DNA from: Pectobacterium polonicum
Lineage (GTDB): Bacteria > Pseudomonadota > Gammaproteobacteria > Enterobacterales > Enterobacteriaceae
Direction: 5' to 3'
Length of the DNA: 64,000 nt
NCBI RefSeq assembly: GCF_005497185.1
Contig: NZ_RJTN01000014.1
Location: 57,947 to 121,946, forward strand
The number at the start of each line of letters is the position of its first letter. Position 1 is the first letter of the stretch. Positions 26,162 through 36,666 of this stretch are shown here, piece after piece. Below the pieces are notes generated by a model. The model was not told where the DNA came from and searched no databases. It saw only the letters and a program-made list of their open reading frames with translations. A program made the translations under genes and the position numbers.

Positions 26162-28123
26162 TCAGAATTTATAACTGACGCCGCCGTACACTGTACGCCC
26201 AGACAGGAAGTAATCGTTATTGGTCGCTACGTAATCCCGTTTTTCGTTGGTCAGGTTAGTGAGTCCCAATTTCAGGTCCACGTTTTTAACCGGCGTATAG
26301 GTCGCGCCGATATCCACGGTGTTGAAGCCACGTGTTTTGCTGACCTCTTTATCAAACAGATATTGGTTACCCGTGTACTGGTAAGAGATATAGGTTGATA
26401 AGTTATCCAGTGCCTGCCAGTTCAACTGCGTGTTAAGCGTATTTTTCGGGGTTTGCTTCAGGCGCTTTCTGGTGGTGCGGTCTTCGGCATCGACGATGGT
26501 CCAGTTGGTGGTCCAATTTAAATCATCTGTCACATCGACCCAGAACGAGGTTTCAATCCCCTGAATTCTCGCCTTATTCACATTGATGTAGCTTATTCTT
26601 GTCATTCCAGGCAGCCGCGTTTCTGTCTGGATCATATCTTTTATGTCGTTGTTAAACAGGGTAACGCCTGCCCCGAAGCGCTCTGCTTCATAGGCGGTAC
26701 CAAGTTCATAACTTACCGCAGTCTCTGGTTTAAGATCGGGATTTCCGACTTTCTGGCAACCACCACGGCAGTCAACTATTGAGTAACCTTTTGTTGATTG
26801 GGCAAGCGTTGGTGCTTTGTAGGCTTTGCTGACACCCCCTTTTATTACCCAGTTGTCCGTCAGGCTGTAGGTTGCGTAAGCACGTGGGCTCAACTCAGTT
26901 CCATAGACCTCATGCTGGTCGACGCGGCCTGCAAAAGTTAATGCCAAATCGCCAAGTTTAAATTCGTCTTGTAGGAAAATAGCCCCTTGGCTGACATCAA
27001 CGCCCCCGCCGGGTAAGTTCATCGTGTGTTTTAGGGACGTGAGACGATACTCGCCACCCCCAGTCAGCAGGTGATCGCCCAGATAGCCAGAAATTTGGCC
27101 ATCGATAGTATGGTTATCCTGTGTCGTATCTGCTCTGCCGCCTTTGAGCTCTGAGTTATCCATTAGCTTGACGTTTTCATAGTAGTAGCGCAGTCGCGTG
27201 TCGATATTCTCCCAACTACCGTTGTGTGTTAACCCTAGGCCAAGACGATCCATTTTTTGGATATTACGTTTTGCTACACCGTAGTTGTTCCAGTCTACAT
27301 CTCGGTCATCTTTGGTATAGGTGACATCAAAGTCTAGGCTTTGTCGATCATCAATCAACCAACTTAGATTCCCTAACAGGTTGAGGTTGTCACGCTCTTC
27401 AAGTGCGTCAGTATTCGGATTTTTCGATAGTTCGGTACGCCACGCATCACGTTTTCCGCCATCAATAATCAAGCTGCCCAGCAGCGTATTCTCTATTAAT
27501 GGGCCGCTGACGTAGCCGCTTAGGCGGTTATGGTCGCCACCGGAACCTTCGGTCGGTGCTTCAAAGTTATAGCCGATCTCACCCGTTGCTTTCTCTCCTG
27601 GCTGACGCAGAATCACGTTTACCACACCACCCAGCGCATCGGCTCCGTATAAAGAAGACATGGGGCCACGGATGACTTCAACGCGATCGATGGCGGAAAC
27701 GGGGAGGGAAGCAAGATCAAAATCGTTAGCGTAGTCGCTGATCAATGCTTCGCGTGAGTTAACCCGACGACCGTTGATCAGCAGTAAGGTGTAGTCCGCT
27801 TTCATACCACGGATCTTGATCTCGTTACGGCCGTAGGTCGATGACGGATTGATATTGATGCCCGGCAGCTTTTTCACCGCGTCGGAAACGTTATTCACCG
27901 ACATCTTTTCCAGTTCGGCTCGGGTGATGACAGAAACGCTGGCGGGAGCGCTCAGCGTGGTGTGCTTCGTCTGTGTTGCTGTCACGACGATTTTTTCATC
28001 TGCCGCGTTTTCTGCCTGTGCAAGTGCAGGCAGTGCCAGTAATCCGGTCATCAGCAGGGCGTGATACACCTTGCTGTGTGGAAAATGATGATGTGAAAAA
28101 CGACTTTCCGGTTTTAGCTGCAT
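26162..28123 (-). CDS. TonB-dependent catecholate siderophore receptor
   Basis: A 653-residue outer-membrane receptor. A Sec signal peptide (hydrophobic ALLMTGLLALPALAQA) is followed by a TonB-box-like KIVVTATQ and a plug domain (about residues 50-165) with SDAVKKLPGI and VEVIRGPMSSLYGADALGG. A 22-strand barrel follows, with the late-barrel motif VGNPDLKPETAVSYELG and a terminal phenylalanine. It is closest in appearance to the CirA/FepA catecholate group. The ORF extends 17 codons upstream, but the ATG at 28123 begins the signal region. It is downstream of and co-directional with the MFS exporter, about 96 bases away, and probably imports the ferric form of the siderophore encoded divergently (inference). 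Confidence 0.9.
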   Translation of the reverse strand: MQLKPESRFSHHHFPHSKVYHALLMTGLLALPALAQAENAADEKIVVTATQTKHTTLSAPASVSVITRAELEKMSVNNVSDAVKKLPGININPSSTYGRNEIKIRGMKADYTLLLINGRRVNSREALISDYANDFDLASLPVSAIDRVEVIRGPMSSLYGADALGGVVNVILRQPGEKATGEIGYNFEAPTEGSGGDHNRLSGYVSGPLIENTLLGSLIIDGGKRDAWRTELSKNPNTDALEERDNLNLLGNLSWLIDDRQSLDFDVTYTKDDRDVDWNNYGVAKRNIQKMDRLGLGLTHNGSWENIDTRLRYYYENVKLMDNSELKGGRADTTQDNHTIDGQISGYLGDHLLTGGGEYRLTSLKHTMNLPGGGVDVSQGAIFLQDEFKLGDLALTFAGRVDQHEVYGTELSPRAYATYSLTDNWVIKGGVSKAYKAPTLAQSTKGYSIVDCRGGCQKVGNPDLKPETAVSYELGTAYEAERFGAGVTLFNNDIKDMIQTETRLPGMTRISYINVNKARIQGIETSFWVDVTDDLNWTTNWTIVDAEDRTTRKRLKQTPKNTLNTQLNWQALDNLSTYISYQYTGNQYLFDKEVSKTRGFNTVDIGATYTPVKNVDLKLGLTNLTNEKRDYVATNNDYFLSGRTVYGGVSYKF

Positions 28124-28219
28124 GTCAAAGACCCCATCAAAGAGTAGAAAAAAACATCCCCGTAAGTAACTCACAGTGTTGCGAGTATTGCCGACCCACT
28201 CGTACGTGAATCGATCGGT

Positions 28220-29482
28220 TTATTGCCCTGTAGCCTGTGCCGTTTGGCGTGCGGCCATCTTCCGGCTGCGTTCAGCCAACTGCGGAATCAAGCGCATGGT
28301 CAGCAGCATGGCGACCAGCGCAAATACGGTGCTGGCCACGGCAAGCTGTGAGAATCCGTCAATTTTCCCCTCGGCGGAGGTGCTCAGATAAGCGGCTGAG
28401 GCAACGCTGGCTAACCCTGACGCGACGTTAGCCGCTGTTCCCTGATAGGACATAAATGCGGCGCGCTGGTGCGGCAGCGGAATGCCTGCGGTAATCGCCA
28501 GCGTGCTGCTGGAGCGAGCCGCACTCAGCGCCATGAACAGGGGGAACATCAGATACAGGGAGAGCGAAAAGGGCAACGCAAAGCCACAGAGAATGACAAC
28601 CGCCAGCAGTAGTGTCGTTACTATGATTGTCTGGCTGGCATACCCACGATCCAACAGATTGCCACACAGTTGCATGGTCACCATGCTTGCTAGCCCGCCG
28701 CAGAGATAGAGCAGGGAAATATCATCCCGTGGGAAGGCCAAATTGAACTGAAAGTAGTTGGAGAAATGGGGGATCAGCAGGAAATGTCCGAACATTTGTA
28801 GCGAAATCACCGTCAGCCCCAATAGGAAAATGGGCGATGCCAGTAGGTCGTTTAATACAGAAACTGGCGCGGTATGACGAGAAACATCTTGTTGAGTGCG
28901 ACGTGTTGGCGGCATAGAAGGAAACAGCCACAGCACCAACAACACCAGCAACAGGCCGCCGAGGCCGAACGTATAAAACGGCGCTTGCCAGTTAATACGG
29001 TGAGCCAACTCCAGCGACAGCGGCATGATGACAATCGCCGCGAGCGAAAAGCTCATGCCGACATAAGCCAACTGCTTTCCGCGTTCGTTGGTCGGCACGA
29101 TATCAACAACCGCTGCCATCAAGACGCCCGATGCCGGGCCAGCAACACAGCCCGCCAAAATAAACAGCAGCAAAAGATGGGTTTGGCTGGTGGCAAACAT
29201 GCAGGCTGCCGTCAGGCCGAAGCGCAACGTCAGCAGAACGAGCAGGGCGTGTTTACGGTTAAATCTATCCAGATAAGGCGCGGCGAGGAAGCCGACGATG
29301 GCTGAGGCAAACGTTGCGCCGCCGCTAATATAGCCGATGTTCTTGGCATCCATGGATAGTGCGCTGATGAAATCGGGGCCTAGCGGCATCACCATCATCA
29401 GGCTACCGAGAGAAAGCATGTTGATTAGCAACGCCAGATGCACAACGGATCGGGTGTGCTGGCGGTACATGCTTTCATCCAT
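28220..29482 (-). CDS. MFS transporter, probable siderophore exporter
   Basis: An inner-membrane major facilitator protein of about 420 residues with 12 hydrophobic segments and a longer cytoplasmic loop in the middle. The first helices read LALLINMLSLGSLMMVMPLGPDF, followed by the loop motif YLDRFNRKHALL typical of MFS loop 2-3. The start is uncertain: GTG 29503 is in frame, and ATG 29482 is preferred because GTGAG lies before it. Its location next to a catecholate receptor and divergent from the entC operon, with a Fur-like box upstream, suggests export of the siderophore, the role EntS has in E. coli (inference). Drug efflux cannot be excluded. Confidence 0.82.
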   Translation of the reverse strand: MDESMYRQHTRSVVHLALLINMLSLGSLMMVMPLGPDFISALSMDAKNIGYISGGATFASAIVGFLAAPYLDRFNRKHALLVLLTLRFGLTAACMFATSQTHLLLLFILAGCVAGPASGVLMAAVVDIVPTNERGKQLAYVGMSFSLAAIVIMPLSLELAHRINWQAPFYTFGLGGLLLVLLVLWLFPSMPPTRRTQQDVSRHTAPVSVLNDLLASPIFLLGLTVISLQMFGHFLLIPHFSNYFQFNLAFPRDDISLLYLCGGLASMVTMQLCGNLLDRGYASQTIIVTTLLLAVVILCGFALPFSLSLYLMFPLFMALSAARSSSTLAITAGIPLPHQRAAFMSYQGTAANVASGLASVASAAYLSTSAEGKIDGFSQLAVASTVFALVAMLLTMRLIPQLAERSRKMAARQTAQATGQ

Positions 29483-29557
29483 GACAGGCTCACATTTAGA
29501 CACAGTTAGTAAAATATTGGCGCAGTTTAGCGCAGCTTAATTCCGCTGACAATGAAT

Positions 29558-29576
29558 GATAACTATTTTCATTATC
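29558..29576 (-). promoter_or_regulatory. Fur-box-like operator for the exporter/receptor side
   Basis: GATAACTATTTTCATTATC matches the 19-base Fur consensus GATAATGATAATCATTATC at 15 positions. It lies about 75 bases upstream of the exporter start. With the second box at 29760-29778 it fits iron-dependent repression of both divergent transcripts. Confidence 0.7.
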
Positions 29577-29759
29577 ATCTGTGATGTGGGTTTTATAATC
29601 AATACATTCCCATTGCTAATCATTAACGATTATGAAAGATGAACAATAAAATTGATTAACATCAATATAACCCGCAATTATTGGGTGGAAATAACCATTT
29701 TGTGGAAGGATTGACCGAACACGTTACTTCAGTGTAACTTAACTGCGCTTAATATAAAT

Positions 29760-29778
29760 GATAATGATTTTAATAATC
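29760..29778 (+). promoter_or_regulatory. Fur-box-like operator for the entC operon
   Basis: GATAATGATTTTAATAATC matches the Fur consensus at 15 of 19 positions and is extended on both sides as a palindrome (AATGATAATGA... ATAATCATTGG). It lies 35-54 bases before the entC start codon, over the probable promoter. A further partial match lies at 29617-29635 between the two boxes. Confidence 0.75.
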
Positions 29779-29813
29779 ATTGGTATTTAATTTGCGAGCG
29801 CAGGAGCTGTCTT

Positions 29814-31010
29814 GTGGATACACTGATTACAGAAACTGAAACATTTAGCGGGCTAACTTATTCAGAACAGACCGCTTTTTTATATGCATCGGAACACCGA
29901 AGCCTTTCTACTTCCGGCTTATTTGAACGTATTTCGTCCCCTGTTTGTGCTCCGGGCTCGCACGATGACAGGCTTAGCTCAGCAATCGCGCAGGCGTTTC
30001 AGCGGGCGCGTCAAGCAGGGCAGTCGCTGCCTATTGTTGTGGGGGCAATCCCTTTTGATACCACACAACCCTCTTGTCTCTATATCCCTGATAGTTATAC
30101 CGTTACGACGAAATCGGAACTCGTTAGCCGCGCCCGTAAGTACACAACTGCGGCACCTAAAGCATCAACGCTAAACAGTGTTCCAGATGAATGTCAGTTC
30201 AAGTCCATTGTGGCAGAAGCCGTTGAGCGTTTCCGTCGCGGTGAACTAAGCAAAGCGGTACTGTCGCGCATTCTGGACATTGAACTGACGGAACCCGTTA
30301 AGGCTCAGACGATCCTCAACAACCTGATGGTACAGAATGCGGGTGGCTATCACTTCTCACTACCGCTGCCGGATGGTTCGGTATTACTGGGTGCCAGCCC
30401 GGAACTGCTGCTGCGTAAGCAGGGGAGTGTGATTGTCTCTAATCCGCTGGCGGGCTCGGCACGACGGATGAGCGATGAACATCTGGACTACCTGAACAGC
30501 CAGCGTTTACTGCATTCTGGCAAAGATAAGCACGAGCATAAGCTGGTGGTGGACGACATTCGCCAACGCCTGATGCCGTTGTGCGTGTCGTTAACCATTC
30601 CATCGGCTCCCTCGCTGATGAGCACCGCTTCAATGTGGCATTTGTCCACTGCGATTAGAGGCGAACTGGTGAACCCTGAGATGACGGCGCTTCAGGTCGC
30701 CTGTCAGCTACACCCCACCCCCGCACTCTGCGGTTTCCCCACGCAGGAAGCGCGCCAGTTGATCGCCGAATTGGAACCGCACGACCGTGGCGTATTTAGC
30801 GGCATTGTCGGCTGGTGTGATGCCAACGGTGATGGCGAATGGGCGATCGCGATTCGCTGCGGCACCATCAAACACAATAAAGTCCGCCTGTTTGCTGGCG
30901 CGGGCATTGTTGAGGCATCCGTCCCCGAGGATGAATGGGCTGAAACCGCCGCCAAATTAAACACGATGCTGAATGCGTTTGGGCTTAACTCAGGTGTGGA
31001 TGGACTATGA
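29814..31010 (+). CDS. entC: Isochorismate synthase
   Basis: A 398-residue chorismate-utilising enzyme that converts chorismate to isochorismate, the first step to 2,3-dihydroxybenzoate (DHB). The C-terminal two thirds carry the family motifs: [12 protein letters not shown] near residue 145, [12 protein letters not shown] near 190, NPLAGSARR near 210, [14 protein letters not shown] near 300 and [11 protein letters not shown] near 325. The GTG start has GGAG about nine bases upstream. Its stop overlaps the entE start as ATGA, indicating coupled translation. It is the first gene of an operon running to 45903 and corresponds by order to amoC of the Aeromonas amonabactin cluster. Confidence 0.93.
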   Translation: MDTLITETETFSGLTYSEQTAFLYASEHRSLSTSGLFERISSPVCAPGSHDDRLSSAIAQAFQRARQAGQSLPIVVGAIPFDTTQPSCLYIPDSYTVTTKSELVSRARKYTTAAPKASTLNSVPDECQFKSIVAEAVERFRRGELSKAVLSRILDIELTEPVKAQTILNNLMVQNAGGYHFSLPLPDGSVLLGASPELLLRKQGSVIVSNPLAGSARRMSDEHLDYLNSQRLLHSGKDKHEHKLVVDDIRQRLMPLCVSLTIPSAPSLMSTASMWHLSTAIRGELVNPEMTALQVACQLHPTPALCGFPTQEARQLIAELEPHDRGVFSGIVGWCDANGDGEWAIAIRCGTIKHNKVRLFAGAGIVEASVPEDEWAETAAKLNTMLNAFGLNSGVDGL

Positions 31011-32632
31011 GCATTGAATTTACGCCCTGGCCAGAGGAACTGGCACAGCGTTATCGCGACAAGGGGTACTGGGTTGGCTTGCCGCTAACGGACGCCTGGG
31101 AGCGCCACCTTACGACGCAGCCGGATGCCGTTGCGGTCGTGTGCGGTGAACGTCAGTGGAGCTATCGGGAACTGGACCAACAGTCTTCTGCGCTGGCATC
31201 TCGCTTGACTGAACATGGCCTGCGCTGTGGCGACACCGCGCTGGTGCAGTTGCCGAACGTAGCCGAATTTTACCTGACCTTTTTTGCATTGCTGAAAATG
31301 GGGGTTGTGCCGGTTAACGCGCTGTTCAGTCATAACAAGCTGGAACTGCTGTCGTATGCCACGCAGATCGAACCACGCTTATTGATTGCATCAGCAGAGC
31401 ATCCGCTGTTTGGCAACGGTGAGTTTCTGGATCGGTTACAAACGCAGGTTCCTCGGCTGCAAACGGTGGTGATGCTCGGCGACAGCCCGCTAGGGCACAG
31501 TCTGACTGACTGGCTGCAACCGAATGCTTCGGCCAGTAGGTATCAGCCTTCCGCGTCGGGGCAGGTCGCCTTCTTCCAGCTTTCTGGCGGCAGTACCGGT
31601 ACGCCGAAGCTGATTCCTCGCACCCATGACGATTATTACTACAGCGTGCGTCGCAGCGTGGAAATTTGCGAGCTGACGCCACAAACCCGCTATCTGTGCG
31701 CGTTGCCCGCACCGCATAACTTCCCGTTAAGTTCGCCCGGTTCGCTCGGCGTATTTTACGCTGGTGGACGCGTCGTGCTGGCATCCGATCCGGGAGCGAT
31801 GACCTGTTTCCCGCTAATCGAACGCCATCAGATCGATATGACGTCGCTGGTGCCGCCCGCTGCCGCGCTGTGGGTTCAGGCGGCAGAGCAGTTTGGTGAA
31901 GCATTGCGTAGCCTGAAGGTTTTGCAGGTGGGAGGTGCGAAGTTAAGTGAAGCTGTTGCCCGACGCATCCCGGCAGTCTTGGGTTGCCAGCTACAGCAGG
32001 TGCTGGGGATGGCGGAAGGGCTGGTGAATTACACCCGACTGGATGACAGCGATGAACATATCTTCACCACGCAGGGCTACCCGATGAGCCCGGACGACGA
32101 GGTGAACGTGCTGGATATTGACGGTAATCCGGTACCGAGAGGCGAAGCCGGGCTGCTGGCAACGCGAGGTCCGTACACCTTCCGTGGCTATTACCGCAGC
32201 CCGGAACACAATGCCCGTGCTTTCGACGCAGAAGGTTTCTATCACTCGGGTGATGTGGTGCAGATGACCGAAGAGGGCTATTTGCGCGTGGTCGGACGGG
32301 AGAAAGATCAGATAAACCGCGGTGGAGAAAAGATTGCTGCCGAAGAGATCGAAAACCTGCTGCTCAAGCATGACGGCATTCTCCATGCCGCGCTGGTGTC
32401 CATGCCTGACCCGGTTATGGGCGAAAAGAGCTGCGCTTTTCTGGTGGTCAGCGATCCTTCGCTGAAAGCCATCACATTAAGAAAATATCTTCGCAATCAG
32501 GGTATTGCTGAATTCAAACTGCCAGACCGCTTCGAGATGATCGACACCTTGCCCGTCACACCCGTCGGTAAGATTGATAAGAAATCACTTCGTCAGCGTA
32601 TTCAGACCCAACTTAGCATTCAAAATAAATAA
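31007..32632 (+). CDS. entE: 2,3-dihydroxybenzoate-AMP ligase
   Basis: A 541-residue stand-alone adenylation enzyme that activates DHB with ATP and loads it onto the aryl carrier domain of EntB. The phosphate-binding loop [19 protein letters not shown] is near residue 185. The aryl-acid pocket region [18 protein letters not shown] is near 233, as in EntE and DhbE. The hinge and catalytic-lysine regions are [19 protein letters not shown] near 430 and a terminal [14 protein letters not shown]. Start and entC stop overlap by four bases; entB follows 10 bases after its stop. Corresponds to amoE by position. Confidence 0.94.
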   Translation: MSIEFTPWPEELAQRYRDKGYWVGLPLTDAWERHLTTQPDAVAVVCGERQWSYRELDQQSSALASRLTEHGLRCGDTALVQLPNVAEFYLTFFALLKMGVVPVNALFSHNKLELLSYATQIEPRLLIASAEHPLFGNGEFLDRLQTQVPRLQTVVMLGDSPLGHSLTDWLQPNASASRYQPSASGQVAFFQLSGGSTGTPKLIPRTHDDYYYSVRRSVEICELTPQTRYLCALPAPHNFPLSSPGSLGVFYAGGRVVLASDPGAMTCFPLIERHQIDMTSLVPPAAALWVQAAEQFGEALRSLKVLQVGGAKLSEAVARRIPAVLGCQLQQVLGMAEGLVNYTRLDDSDEHIFTTQGYPMSPDDEVNVLDIDGNPVPRGEAGLLATRGPYTFRGYYRSPEHNARAFDAEGFYHSGDVVQMTEEGYLRVVGREKDQINRGGEKIAAEEIENLLLKHDGILHAALVSMPDPVMGEKSCAFLVVSDPSLKAITLRKYLRNQGIAEFKLPDRFEMIDTLPVTPVGKIDKKSLRQRIQTQLSIQNK

Positions 32633-32642
32633 GGATTTTGTG

Positions 32643-33518
32643 ATGGCAATCCCTTCTATTGCTTCGTATCCCCTGCCGTGCGCACAGGATTTCCCAGACA
32701 ACAAGGTTTCCTGGGCGTTTGAACCTGCGCGTGCGGTACTGCTGATTCACGACATGCAGGACTATTTCGTGAATTTCTATGGCGCGGGCAGTCCGCTGGT
32801 GCAACAGCTGATCGAGAACATTGTGGCGTTGCGAACCTACTGCAAAGCACAGGGGATTCCGGTGGTGTATACCGCGCAGCCGAATGCACAAAGCGCGGCC
32901 GACCGTGCGCTGCTGAACGACATGTGGGGCGCAGGGCTGAATAACCATCCTGAAAAGCAGCGCGTCGTGAGCGCATTGGCACCGGATGAGCACGACACGG
33001 TGCTGGTGAAGTGGCGCTACAGCGCCTTCCACCGTTCGCCGCTGGAACCGATGATGAAAGAGATGGGCAAAGATCAGCTGATCATTTGCGGCGTTTACGG
33101 ACATATCGGCTGCATGATTACCGCGACCGATGCCTTCATGCGCGACATCAAGCCCTTCATGGTCGGCGATGCGGTGGCGGATTTCTCACTTCAGGAACAC
33201 CAGATGGCGCTGAAATATGTGGCAACGCGCGCCGGACGGGTGGTTAGCACGGCAGAACTCACAGGAGCAAAAATGGCACAGGCACTGACGAAACAAGGGC
33301 TGAGAGCGCACCTGCTGACCTTGATCGACGAAGAAGAGGATCAGTTCGATGAAGATGAAAACCTGATCGACTACGGTTTGGATTCGGTGCGCATGATGGC
33401 GCTGCTAACCGAATGGCGCAATCAGGGTGTGACGCTGAGCTTTGTCGATCTGGCGCGTAACCCCAGCCTGAATGCCTGGTGGGCGCTGATCGAAAAACAG
33501 CAGGGAGCCGCATCATGA
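32643..33518 (+). CDS. entB: Isochorismatase with aryl carrier domain
   Basis: A 291-residue bifunctional protein. Residues 1-205 are the isochorismatase that cleaves isochorismate to 2,3-dihydro-DHB and pyruvate (LLIHDMQDYFV near 33, LVKWRYSAFHRSPL near 121, ICGVYGHIGCMITATDAF near 148). Residues about 215-290 are the aryl carrier protein, with the phosphopantetheine serine S248 in DYGLDSVRMM. An upstream extension to 32574 is in frame but lies inside entE; the ATG at 32643 matches EntB. Its stop overlaps the next start (ATGA). It delivers DHB to the condensation domain of the first peptide synthetase. Confidence 0.94.
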   Translation: MAIPSIASYPLPCAQDFPDNKVSWAFEPARAVLLIHDMQDYFVNFYGAGSPLVQQLIENIVALRTYCKAQGIPVVYTAQPNAQSAADRALLNDMWGAGLNNHPEKQRVVSALAPDEHDTVLVKWRYSAFHRSPLEPMMKEMGKDQLIICGVYGHIGCMITATDAFMRDIKPFMVGDAVADFSLQEHQMALKYVATRAGRVVSTAELTGAKMAQALTKQGLRAHLLTLIDEEEDQFDEDENLIDYGLDSVRMMALLTEWRNQGVTLSFVDLARNPSLNAWWALIEKQQGAAS

Positions 33519-36500
33519 AGCCCTTGAGCGTGGCGCAGCGCGGGCTGTGGTTAGGTCATGCCCTGAACGATGATAAAGCGACGTTCAACACGGCGGAGTG
33601 CATCGCGTTTGATGGCAAAGTCGATAGTGAAGCCATGCTAAGCGCGATCCGTCAGGCAGTCATGGAGTGCGAGTGCCTGTACTGCCAGTTTGTTGAGGTT
33701 GCGGGTGAACAGGCCGACCAGCCGGAAATCGGCTTTGTGGCTTCACAACTGCCAGTGCCGATCGGCGTGCTGCCGATTATTGAACTGTTGCCTGCGCCGA
33801 TGACGGATGAAGAGCAGACAATACGCCACTGGGCGCGTGAGGAAATCTCCCAGCCGCTGGATTTGCTAAACGGATTACCCTGTCGCTTTGCGCTGCTGTG
33901 CGGTGAAAAGCGTGATTTCCTCTATAGCTGCGTTCACCACATTGCGCTGGACGGCTTTGGTACCACGATGCTGTTTCAACGCATCGCCCAGATCTATACC
34001 GCGCTGACGGCGGGACAACCCGCGGCGGTGGCAGAGTTCGGCCCGTTCAGCGAGGTACTGGAAGAAGAGCAGCAGCGTGATGCCAGCGGGCAGACGGCGC
34101 AGGCGCGTGATTTCTGGCTAGAAACGCTGAACGCAATGCCGGAACCGGTCAGTTTCAGCGAGAAAAAAGCCCCGATCGCGGCGCGTTTCTTGCGTCAAAG
34201 CTGTGATATGCCTGCGGATCTCTGGCAGCCGCTGACGGCGCTGTGTGAAGGTAATAAAATCAGCTGGCCGGATCTGTTTTTAGCGATGTTGGCGACGCAC
34301 CTGAAACTGGCGTCCGGCAGCGACAGGTTGACGTTCGGGATGATGGTGATGAACCGTATCGGTTCCGCCTCGCTGACGGTGCCGAGTATGCAGATGAATA
34401 TCGTGCCGCTCTGTATTCAGGTGGATGAGCAGGCGGATTTTGTGGCGTTGGCGCAGCAGGTTGCCCGCACCAAACGCGCGCTGCGTCGACATCAGCATTA
34501 TCGCTATGAGCATTTACGGCGCGATCTACATCGCGTCGGCGGCGAACAGCGCCTCTTCGGTCCGCTGATCAATATCATGCCGTTCGATCATCCACTCAAT
34601 TACGGATCGCTGTCATCCAGCACGCTGAATCTCAGCGCCGGGCCAGTAGAAGATCTGACGATCGAAATTCATTTTAAACCGGATGGCACCCCGGTGTTGG
34701 ACTTTGATGCCAACCCGGCTTGTTACAGCGCAGAAGCGCTTGCCAGCCTGCAAGAAACCCTGTTCACGCTGCTTCAGCGCTGGCTGGCACAGCCGCAGCA
34801 AACCAGCGGCGAACTGCTAGAACGCTGGCTGCGTGAAGAACGTGAGCGTGCGCTGATCGTCAGCTGCGAGCCTGCACTGTTTGTTGAACCCGTTCTGACG
34901 GCGATTGCCAAACAGGCGCGTAAAAACCCGAATCATATCGCGTTAGTGCAGCGCGATCGGCAATACCGCTATCAGCAACTGCTGGATCTGAGCGGTCAGG
35001 CCGCCGCGGCGTTGCATGAGCGTGGCGTACAGCCCGGCGAACGCATCGGCATTATGCTGAACCGTAGCCCGGAAACCATTATCAGTTTGCTGGCCGTGAT
35101 GCAGTGTGGCGCGGTTTATGTGCCGCTCGATCCTGAACAGCCGCGTGAACGGCAGCAGCACATCATCCAGATTGCCGGGCTGCGCACGATTGTGACGCAG
35201 GCGGACTACCAGCATCGGCTGGCATCGGTCTTTTCCGGCGAGATCGTTCTGGCGGGGCATCTTCTGTCATCCAACGCACAGGCCGCCGCGCTACCGCCTG
35301 TAGAAGCGAGAGACGGACAGATTGCCTATGTCATGTTCACATCGGGATCGACCGGATTGCCGAAAGGCGTGGAGATCGGCGCCAGCGCGTTGGATCACTT
35401 CACGGCGGCTGCACGCCAGCGCTACGGTCTGCGTGTGGCGGATCGCGTGCTGCAATTTGCCCCGTTTAATTTTGATGCCAGCATCGAAGAAATTTTTGCC
35501 ACGCTGACCAGCGGTGCGACGCTGGTGCTGCGCACCGATGAGATGCTGGAATCGATTCCGACCTTTGTCGAACAGGTCGAAGCACAGGCGATTACGCTGC
35601 TCGATCTGCCAACGGCATTCTGGAATGAATGGGTGGTGGGGCTGAAAACCGGCACGCTGACCATGCCTTCCGCACTGCGCGCCATCATCATCGGCGGTGA
35701 AGCGGTGTACCCCGAACAATTGGCACAGTGGCAGCGTCATGCACCGAACACGCTGCGCTTAATCAACACCTATGGCCCCACCGAAACCACGGTAGTCGCG
35801 ACCAGTTGCGATCTGCAAACGCAGTCTGCCGATGTGGCGCAGCTTCCTATCGGTCTGCCGTTGGCGGGCGTCAACGCGCTGATTTTGGCGGTGGGCGATC
35901 GCCCCGCGGCGGAAGGAGAACTGGTGCTGCTGGGGCCAACGCTGGCAGCGGGCTACATCGGTACAGAACACACGGCGTTTACGCAAATAGCGGTGGGCGA
36001 TCGGCAACGGCCTGCCTACCGCACGGGCGACAGAGTCCGGCTGGAAAAAGGGCGGTTGCTGTATCTCGGACGGATGGATAACGAATTTAAAATCAGCGGC
36101 TATCGGATTCAGCCTGGGGAAGTCGAAGCGCATCTGCTGGCACAGCCTGATATCGATGAAGCCTGCGTGCAGGGCATGGTTTACCCCAACGGGGTGCGGC
36201 GTCTGGTGGCGTTTGTTGCGACGAAAGCGGGCGAAATCGATGCACGTGCGCTGAAGCAGCGCCTGAGCAACGTGCTGCCGCCTGCGATGATCCCCACCGA
36301 TTACCGTGCCTTCCGCCAGTTGCCGAAAACCGGCTCTAACAAGGTCGATCGTAAGCGTCTGCTGGCGGAATATCACGATGAGGCACCGACGCAGGCGTTA
36401 GCCAGCGAAACCGAGAACCGAGTCAGCGCCATCTGGCAGCAGATCCTCGGCGTGTCGGGAATTCAATCGCGAGATAACTTCTTCGAACTGGGCGGGCAGT

Positions 36501-36658
36501 CATTGCAGACCATCCAGATCGTTAATCGTCTGGCTGCCGAATTTTCCGTCAGCATCAAGGTGTCTGATGTGTTCGATCATCCCCAGCTCAGCGATTTCTG
36601 CCGTTATCTGGACGACAGGCTGTCGCAGGATGAAAACAGCGTGGAAATGGTGTGGTAG
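33515..36658 (+). CDS. Siderophore NRPS, C-A-T module, predicted lysine (AmoF-like)
   Basis: A 1047-residue single-module peptide synthetase. The starter-type condensation domain (about residues 1-440) begins PLSVAQRGLWLGHAL, as in EntF-type enzymes that accept DHB, with active site HHIALDG at 141-147. The adenylation domain (about 460-945) has MFTSGSTGLPKG near 606. Aligning it to the phenylalanine-type reference gives pocket residues D, A, E, D, I, G, T, V, V. The acidic pair in the pocket (E, D) points to a basic substrate, most likely lysine. The carrier domain has its serine in LGGQS near 996. There is no thioesterase, unlike EntF. It overlaps entB by ATGA, and entA follows. The order matches amoF of amonabactin. 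Confidence 0.88.
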   Translation: MKPLSVAQRGLWLGHALNDDKATFNTAECIAFDGKVDSEAMLSAIRQAVMECECLYCQFVEVAGEQADQPEIGFVASQLPVPIGVLPIIELLPAPMTDEEQTIRHWAREEISQPLDLLNGLPCRFALLCGEKRDFLYSCVHHIALDGFGTTMLFQRIAQIYTALTAGQPAAVAEFGPFSEVLEEEQQRDASGQTAQARDFWLETLNAMPEPVSFSEKKAPIAARFLRQSCDMPADLWQPLTALCEGNKISWPDLFLAMLATHLKLASGSDRLTFGMMVMNRIGSASLTVPSMQMNIVPLCIQVDEQADFVALAQQVARTKRALRRHQHYRYEHLRRDLHRVGGEQRLFGPLINIMPFDHPLNYGSLSSSTLNLSAGPVEDLTIEIHFKPDGTPVLDFDANPACYSAEALASLQETLFTLLQRWLAQPQQTSGELLERWLREERERALIVSCEPALFVEPVLTAIAKQARKNPNHIALVQRDRQYRYQQLLDLSGQAAAALHERGVQPGERIGIMLNRSPETIISLLAVMQCGAVYVPLDPEQPRERQQHIIQIAGLRTIVTQADYQHRLASVFSGEIVLAGHLLSSNAQAAALPPVEARDGQIAYVMFTSGSTGLPKGVEIGASALDHFTAAARQRYGLRVADRVLQFAPFNFDASIEEIFATLTSGATLVLRTDEMLESIPTFVEQVEAQAITLLDLPTAFWNEWVVGLKTGTLTMPSALRAIIIGGEAVYPEQLAQWQRHAPNTLRLINTYGPTETTVVATSCDLQTQSADVAQLPIGLPLAGVNALILAVGDRPAAEGELVLLGPTLAAGYIGTEHTAFTQIAVGDRQRPAYRTGDRVRLEKGRLLYLGRMDNEFKISGYRIQPGEVEAHLLAQPDIDEACVQGMVYPNGVRRLVAFVATKAGEIDARALKQRLSNVLPPAMIPTDYRAFRQLPKTGSNKVDRKRLLAEYHDEAPTQALASETENRVSAIWQQILGVSGIQSRDNFFELGGQSLQTIQIVNRLAAEFSVSIKVSDVFDHPQLSDFCRYLDDRLSQDENSVEMVW

Positions 36659-36666
36659 GGAACATG

